NCBI GenBank assembly: GCA_002337605.1 | Contig: DDGL01000011.1 | Span: 36,077-100,076, forward strand | DNA from: Flavobacteriaceae bacterium UBA1903 | GTDB taxonomy: Bacteria > Bacteroidota > Bacteroidia > Flavobacteriales > Flavobacteriaceae | Length of the DNA: 64,000 nt | Direction of reading: 5' to 3' | Shown: positions 59,949-64,000 of the stretch, piece after piece | How positions within the stretch are numbered: position 1 is the stretch's first letter | Layout of the letters: each line of letters begins with the position of its first letter | Program-made: the position numbers and the translations under genes | The notes under the pieces: model-generated | The model's input: only the letters and a program-made list of their open reading frames with translations | Told to the model about the DNA's origin: nothing | The model's database searches: none

Positions 59949-60956
59949 ATGGCAATGATAGCGCTGGTTTTAACGGTTAAAAATGAGGAACGTTTGCTAC
60001 GTTCCAATCTATTATACCACCAGGCTATTGGCATACGCCACGTATTTGTATATTTTGACAATACTACCGATGCCGGAAAGGAATCCATTCGTGATCTAGA
60101 TTTTGTGACGATACAGGATTCGCTTGCACCAGATACCTTCGCACACCTGGATTTTCTTGAAAAATTTACAAGCAAAGCAGCAGAACACCATACGGCCCGA
60201 CAGTGTTTACACACGTATGATGCGATGGTTAAAAGTGAAACCATGGGAATGGATTGGCTTATCTCTTTGGACGCAGATGAGTTGGTGTGCACTTCCAAGA
60301 ATACGCCGTCTCAACTCCCACAGTTTTTTTCAGATATGGAGCCTTCAGTAGAGCTGGTATACCTGCAAACGCTGGAAGTTCTGGCTCAAAAACTTGAATA
60401 CGGTTCGGTTTTTCTGGAAGAAACACTTTTTAAAACACAACCTTCCTTTGGTAGTCGATTTCAGAATATTACAAAAGCTGTTTTCAACCCTGTCACTAAA
60501 AAGGAAGAAAAGTTTTCCTATTGGTTTGGACAGCACCTAGGAAAAGGAGCCATAAGGTTGAAAAGCGGCAGTATCCCGCATAATGTACATAGGTATGTAA
60601 AGAAAGATGGAACCAAGCCTGTTTCTGTAAAAGCGGGTTTTGTATTGCATTATCATGCCTACGATGCTCCGGATTTTATAAAAAAATTTACTAATTTCTC
60701 CGATCGTCCCATTACTTTTTTGAGCGGTACCAGCGTAAACAGTCTTAAACTATTATTCCGCGATGTGGTAAATAACTGTGGTATGAGCCAGGAAGAATTA
60801 TATTCCTATTTTGCGAACAACGTACAGTTTTCCCCTAAAGAAGTACAGTACCTTAAGAAAAACAAGTATTTAGGGTTTTTTAGTAGAACCCCCGCGCCAC
60901 TTACCGAAATTACCTCGGTCCAACAGGTTTTTCAACAAAAAATAAAATTTAAGTGA
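59949..60956 (+). CDS. Glycosyltransferase family 2-like (Glyco_tranf_2_4 type)
   Basis: This 335-residue protein begins with IALVLTVKNEERLLRSNLLYHQAIGI and FVYFDNTTDAGKE, and has a DxD-like WLISLDADELV. These resemble the Glyco_tranf_2_4 / GT92-like group, in which the first motif is VKNE and the donor Asp follows a short strand. The C-terminal part carries LHYHAYDAPDFIKKF, a His-rich segment. It overlaps the downstream GT4 gene by 4 bp, supporting co-translation. Confidence 0.82.
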   Translation: MAMIALVLTVKNEERLLRSNLLYHQAIGIRHVFVYFDNTTDAGKESIRDLDFVTIQDSLAPDTFAHLDFLEKFTSKAAEHHTARQCLHTYDAMVKSETMGMDWLISLDADELVCTSKNTPSQLPQFFSDMEPSVELVYLQTLEVLAQKLEYGSVFLEETLFKTQPSFGSRFQNITKAVFNPVTKKEEKFSYWFGQHLGKGAIRLKSGSIPHNVHRYVKKDGTKPVSVKAGFVLHYHAYDAPDFIKKFTNFSDRPITFLSGTSVNSLKLLFRDVVNNCGMSQEELYSYFANNVQFSPKEVQYLKKNKYLGFFSRTPAPLTEITSVQQVFQQKIKFK

Positions 60957-62143
60957 AGAAGCGCTTACACATAGCAATTTTTGATGGCACCCTAAAAACC
61001 ACGGCCTTTATCAACAGACTGATACGTGGACTTTCTGGGGAGCATCAGGTTTATGTGTTCGGTTTTAACGACCAGCTTACACAAAAGATCCCTAATGTTA
61101 CGTACGTGCCTTTGGGGAATACTTCTGGTACGATGAGACTTTATTGGGTTAGTATGGGGTTTGCTTTGAGGGTTTTGTTTTTAAAAGGAAATTTTCGGAT
61201 TTTTTTCACCTATTGTAAGTTACTGGCTACTTTAAAAAAACAACAGCTACAACAGTGTAATCTTTCTAGTGCAGTTGCCCTCTACAACCCCGATATATTT
61301 CACGTACAATGGTTGTCTTTACTCCCGTGGTGTGAACCTTTTTTTAAACACCCTACTATGAAAATTGTGTTGAGTCAGCGGGGGTATCAAAACAATGTGC
61401 GTCCTTTTGTAACTGAAGAAGCTATGGAATATCTAAGGAAAGTATACCCTAAGCTGGATGGATTTCATTCGGTTTCAAAAGCCATGACCAAAGCAAGCAA
61501 TAAAGTGTACGCAAACCCTCAAAAAATAGATAGGGTCGTATATTCTGGCTTTACTTTTAATAAGCTTCCTTTTTCCGAAACGTATACGAGAAATGAAACG
61601 TTACAGATCATCTCTATAGGCAGGCCACATTGGAAAAAAGGCTACGATTACGCCTTAAAAGCAATGAACTTTTTACAGAAACAAGGAGTTTTATTCCACT
61701 ATACTATTGTAGGTGGAAGCGGAAATGAAGAGCTGGAATACCTGGTAGCTAACTACAACTTAGAAGCTTCTGTAACCATTTTGCCAAAAGTGAATCAGCA
61801 AAAAGTTTATGAGCTTATGATGCAAAGTGATATTTTTTTGCTTCCCTCTTTGGAAGAAGGATTGCCTAATGTATTAATAGAAGCCATGGGATTGGGCGTG
61901 CCTGTTATCGCGACAGATTGTGGTGGTGTTAACGAATTGGTGGACGAAACTACAGGTATTCTTATCCCAACCCGGGATGCCGAGCGGATGGCTCAAGCCA
62001 TACGTTTCTTTGCCAAAACTCCTCTACCTATAATTCATGAACAGAGACTGCAAGCTAGGAAACGGGTAATGTCTAGACATAGTGAGAAGCAGATGCTAGC
62101 GGGAATGGAAGCCTTGTATTTTGAGGTGTTGGGGGTTGACTGA
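60953..62143 (+). CDS. GT4 glycosyltransferase
   Basis: This 396-residue GT-B enzyme has an N-terminal Rossmann domain (1-180) and a C-terminal GT4 domain with ISIGRPHWKKGYDYALKA, the donor-binding FLLPSLEEGLPNVLIEAMGLGVPVIATD and the catalytic Glu in SLEEGLPNVLIEA. The start is GTG, overlapping the upstream stop by 4 bp. Its TGA stop is the first triplet of a repeat element at 62141, so the element may have been inserted at, or have replaced, the original end of the gene. Confidence 0.93.
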   Translation: MKKRLHIAIFDGTLKTTAFINRLIRGLSGEHQVYVFGFNDQLTQKIPNVTYVPLGNTSGTMRLYWVSMGFALRVLFLKGNFRIFFTYCKLLATLKKQQLQQCNLSSAVALYNPDIFHVQWLSLLPWCEPFFKHPTMKIVLSQRGYQNNVRPFVTEEAMEYLRKVYPKLDGFHSVSKAMTKASNKVYANPQKIDRVVYSGFTFNKLPFSETYTRNETLQIISIGRPHWKKGYDYALKAMNFLQKQGVLFHYTIVGGSGNEELEYLVANYNLEASVTILPKVNQQKVYELMMQSDIFLLPSLEEGLPNVLIEAMGLGVPVIATDCGGVNELVDETTGILIPTRDAERMAQAIRFFAKTPLPIIHEQRLQARKRVMSRHSEKQMLAGMEALYFEVLGVD

Positions 62144-62267
62144 ACCCTCCGTCTCGCCATAGGCGAGACACCTCCCTTACCTTAAGGGAGGAGCCTTTTT
62201 AATAAAACCCAAAAGCTCCCCTCTTTTCCAAAGAGGGGTTTCCCGCCGAAGGCGGGATGGGGAGTTT
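62141..62267. repeat. Four-hairpin repeat element, left copy
   Basis: The element contains four short perfect hairpins in order: GTCTCGCC/GGCGAGAC (62151-62169), CCTCCCTTA/TAAGGGAGG (62171-62191), CCCCTCTTT/AAAGAGGGG (62218-62238) and TCCCGCC/GGCGGGA (62241-62257). All have 3-nt loops. It begins TGAACCCTCC. A second copy lies at 62714, on the other side of the DUF559 gene and in the same orientation. The T-run at 62194-62199 after the second hairpin makes it a plausible terminator for the GT4 gene. Confidence 0.9.
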
Positions 62268-62291
62268 GGTGATACTTTCCTAAAGTACCAT

Positions 62292-62654
62292 TCACTTCCT
62301 AAAATGCTCTTTAATTTCTTGTAGTACTGACGGAAGTACATTAAAAACCATTTTATTTTCAAATCTGATTACAGTAAAACCTAGTTCATTCAATCTCGCT
62401 GTTCTAGCTCTATCGTACTTCTGAGCCTTAGGATTGAAATGCACTTGGCCGTCTAATTCAATGATCAGTTTATGTTTTGCACAGTAAAAGTCTACAATAA
62501 AATTTTCGATGCTGTGCTGCCTCGTGAATCGAGTTTCTTGAAATTGCCTAGCTTTTAGCTTGGACCATAAGAACGCTTCCGCAGGGGTCATGTTTTCACG
62601 TAGTTCTTTTCGAAAGGTTTTCAAGTGTTTAAGGGTGTGGATCTTTTTTATCAT
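62292..62654 (-). CDS. DUF559 (Vsr-like) endonuclease-domain protein
   Basis: This 120-residue protein has the DUF559 pattern throughout: NMTPAEAFLWSKLKARQ, RFTRQHSIENFIVDFYC, KLIIELDGQVH, YDRARTARLNELGFTVIRFEN and VLQEIKEHF. The DFYC...IELDGQVH spacing fits the PD-(D/E)XK-type active site (Asp, then Glu-x-Asp) of Vsr-related nucleases. The start ATG at 62654 begins IKKIHTLKHLKTFRKEL. It is the only gene in the cluster on the minus strand and lies between two direct copies of a hairpin repeat, so it is probably not part of polysaccharide synthesis. Its biological role is unknown. Confidence 0.88.
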   Translation of the reverse strand: MIKKIHTLKHLKTFRKELRENMTPAEAFLWSKLKARQFQETRFTRQHSIENFIVDFYCAKHKLIIELDGQVHFNPKAQKYDRARTARLNELGFTVIRFENKMVFNVLPSVLQEIKEHFRK

Positions 62655-62713
62655 TACGGTAAATTAGATCGGGGAGGTGGTTAAAGGTACTAAATTTTGG
62701 GATAGAGGTCAGC

Positions 62714-62866
62714 TGAACCCTCCGTCTCGCCATAGGCGAGACACTTCCCTTATGTTAAGGGAGGAGCTTTTTTTTCAAACCTCCGGTTTTATTTTAATAA
62801 AGCTCAAAAGCTCCCCGCGTTTCCAAAGAGGGGTATCCCGCCTTTGGCGGGATGGGAAGTTTTTTT
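62714..62866. repeat. Four-hairpin repeat element, right copy
   Basis: This is a second copy of the element at 62141, in the same orientation, opening TGAACCCTCCGTCTCGCC and containing the same four hairpin positions. The third hairpin is degenerate (CCCCGCGTTT/AAAGAGGGG). It carries a longer T-run (TTTTTTTT) and an extra CAAACCTCCGG-containing stretch between the second and third hairpins. The start of the next gene lies 52 bp beyond its end. Confidence 0.88.
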
Positions 62867-62898
62867 GTCCCCACTCTACAAATAAATACTTACTTTTA
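62864..62898 (+). promoter_or_regulatory. Possible promoter of the asparagine-synthase-like gene
   Basis: TTTG (62864-62867) and TACTTTTA (62891-62898; one mismatch to TAnnTTTG) are 23 bp apart, 19 nt before the ATG at 62918. The -33 part lies in the right repeat copy. Confidence 0.4.
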
Positions 62899-62917
62899 CT
62901 TTCTTCAAAAATCAGCA

Positions 62918-64000
62918 ATGCCTACCGTTAAAACACCGATTATTCCTCAAAAAGCAACTTTTGCAAAGGTAAAAGCTCCGCATGAGCTCCATAAGGAAGC
63001 AATTTGTGTTTTTGTTGCTACAGGTTTTTTTTTGGATACAGATACGTACTTTAAAGATGTAAGGGTGCTGCCGCCAGCTTCAGACTGTGAGCTGGATGGA
63101 GATGGATACTTTATAAAAAGCACCTCTTGGTTTCAATGGCATCAAAGCCCCAGATCGCTTTCTTTTGAAGAGGCTCTGGATGAATTTACCTACTTATTTG
63201 AAACAATTATCGATGAGCACGTAGGAGACAAGAAAGTGATCTTACCGTTGTCTGGCGGATTGGATAGTAGAACGCAAGCCACTGCATTACACCATTTAGG
63301 AAAACAAGTTACTACGTATAGCTACGATTTTAAAGGCGGCTATCCCGAGACTGCCATTGCAAAAAAAATAGCAAATGCGTGTGATTTCAATTTTACCGAA
63401 TACCATATAGAAAAAGGGTATTTGTGGAATGTCATTGAAGAGCTGGCACAAATTAATAAGTGCGATAGTGAGTTTACCCATCCCCGGCAAATGGCTATTT
63501 TTGATGAGTATGCTGCCATGGGCGATGTGTTTTCCCTGGGGCACTGGGGCGATGTGTTGTTTGATGGAACGGGACCTGAACAGCTTTCTGAAAAGGAAGA
63601 GCTGGATTTTTTACTAAAAAAAATAATCAAAAAAGGAGGGATGGAGCTGGCCACGGCATTGTGGAATGACTGGAACCTGGAGGGTGACTTTGAAACCTAT
63701 CTGCAACAAAGGGTTCAAACCTTATTGCAAAAAATTGAGATACAAGATACGAGTGCTAAAATCAGAGCCTTTAAAAGTTTGTATTGGGCACCTCGCTGGA
63801 CGGCTACGAACCTGGCAGTATTTGAGGCCAAACGCCCTGTTACCTTGCCGTATTTTGATAATAGAATGTGTCAATTTATATGCACACTGCCCGAAGCATA
63901 TCTTGCTGACAGAAAACTACAGATAGCCTACATAAAATATAGAAACCCCGAGTTGGCGAAGATTACATGGGAACAGCACAAACCCTATGATTTGTATACC
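62918..64000 (+). CDS. Asparagine-synthase-related protein, 3' end outside the window
   Basis: The frame from ATG 62918 runs without a stop to the last base (361 codons) and continues beyond it. It carries the ATP-pyrophosphatase P-loop SGGLDS (residues 112-117) followed by RTQATALHHLGK, and TYSYDFKGGYPETAIAKKIA, typical of the asparagine synthase C-terminal domain. The glutamine amidotransferase domain with its N-terminal Cys is absent: the first 100 residues are a short, unrelated lead. Such truncated forms in polysaccharide loci are thought to adenylate a carboxyl for amide formation, for example on a uronic acid such as GalNAcA; that is inference. Confidence 0.82.
   Translation, partial: MPTVKTPIIPQKATFAKVKAPHELHKEAICVFVATGFFLDTDTYFKDVRVLPPASDCELDGDGYFIKSTSWFQWHQSPRSLSFEEALDEFTYLFETIIDEHVGDKKVILPLSGGLDSRTQATALHHLGKQVTTYSYDFKGGYPETAIAKKIANACDFNFTEYHIEKGYLWNVIEELAQINKCDSEFTHPRQMAIFDEYAAMGDVFSLGHWGDVLFDGTGPEQLSEKEELDFLLKKIIKKGGMELATALWNDWNLEGDFETYLQQRVQTLLQKIEIQDTSAKIRAFKSLYWAPRWTATNLAVFEAKRPVTLPYFDNRMCQFICTLPEAYLADRKLQIAYIKYRNPELAKITWEQHKPYDLYT

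Noticed and set aside
62177..62362. 61-residue frame through the left repeat copy
   Set aside because: It translates the repeat and overlaps the DUF559 gene out of frame.
62677..62931. 84-residue frame through the right repeat copy
   Set aside because: It is a translation of hairpin DNA with no homology and no start signal, and it overlaps the start of the asparagine-synthase-like gene.

Overview
The window reads as chromosomal DNA of a marine-type member of the Flavobacteriaceae (Bacteroidota). The evidence is low GC, TTG/TAnnTTTG promoters, a type IX secretion C-terminal sorting domain, DUF4199, DUF6268 and DUF2795 family proteins, an unusually long SecA without the zinc tail, and a flavobacterial-type DnaJ. 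The genus cannot be fixed from the sequence. No rRNA, tRNA, CRISPR array, prophage or insertion-sequence transposase was seen.

Layout. (1) 1-15.9 kb is mostly housekeeping: an SDR epimerase, a YceI lipoprotein, grpE-dnaJ, a drug/sodium-type ABC exporter followed by an MscS channel, an outer-membrane protein, a sigma-54-type response regulator without a DNA-binding domain, a PPK2 kinase, an M28 peptidase, a MATE pump and a PAP2 phosphatase. (2) 16-19 kb on the minus strand is a three-gene envelope glycosylation operon (polyprenyl-phosphate GT2, LAB_N membrane protein, ArnT-like transferase). (3) 19-29.6 kb holds an epimerase, meaB, ohr, an ECF sigma factor with a membrane partner and a DUF4097-like exported protein, and a 1004-aa type IX secreted protein. 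(4) 29.7-38.4 kb on the minus strand holds secA, a DUF2795 protein, a cobalamin adenosyltransferase, an orphan LolD-type ATPase, a methyltransferase and an ABC-F ATPase. (5) 38.5 kb to the right edge is a large surface-polysaccharide locus.

The polysaccharide locus starts with export and priming genes (Wza lipoprotein, Wzc-like tyrosine kinase with a Tyr-Gly tail, PglC-type sugar-phosphate transferase). UDP-GalNAcA synthesis follows (WbpO/TviB-like dehydrogenase and WbpP/TviC-like epimerase). Next come an SGNH-like protein and an ABC exporter (Wzm, Wzt with a glycan-binding C-terminus). Between the two exporter subunits sits a 635-aa protein with a nucleotidyltransferase-like segment and a Hanks-type kinase domain. 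After this come a sulfotransferase, a LegB-like/PtmE-like pair that may make a GDP-linked precursor, nine putative sugar- or methyl-transfer genes, and an asparagine-synthase-like gene cut by the window edge. The genes fit one pathway: nucleotide-sugar supply, assembly on a lipid carrier, chain modification or capping, ABC export and outer-membrane passage.

The two most notable observations are the kinase fusion between wzm and wzt, which may be a WbdD-like chain-terminating modifier, and a DUF559 nuclease gene flanked by two copies of a four-hairpin repeat, which may be a REP-type selfish element. Heptamer-periodic tandem arrays occur at three intergenic sites.
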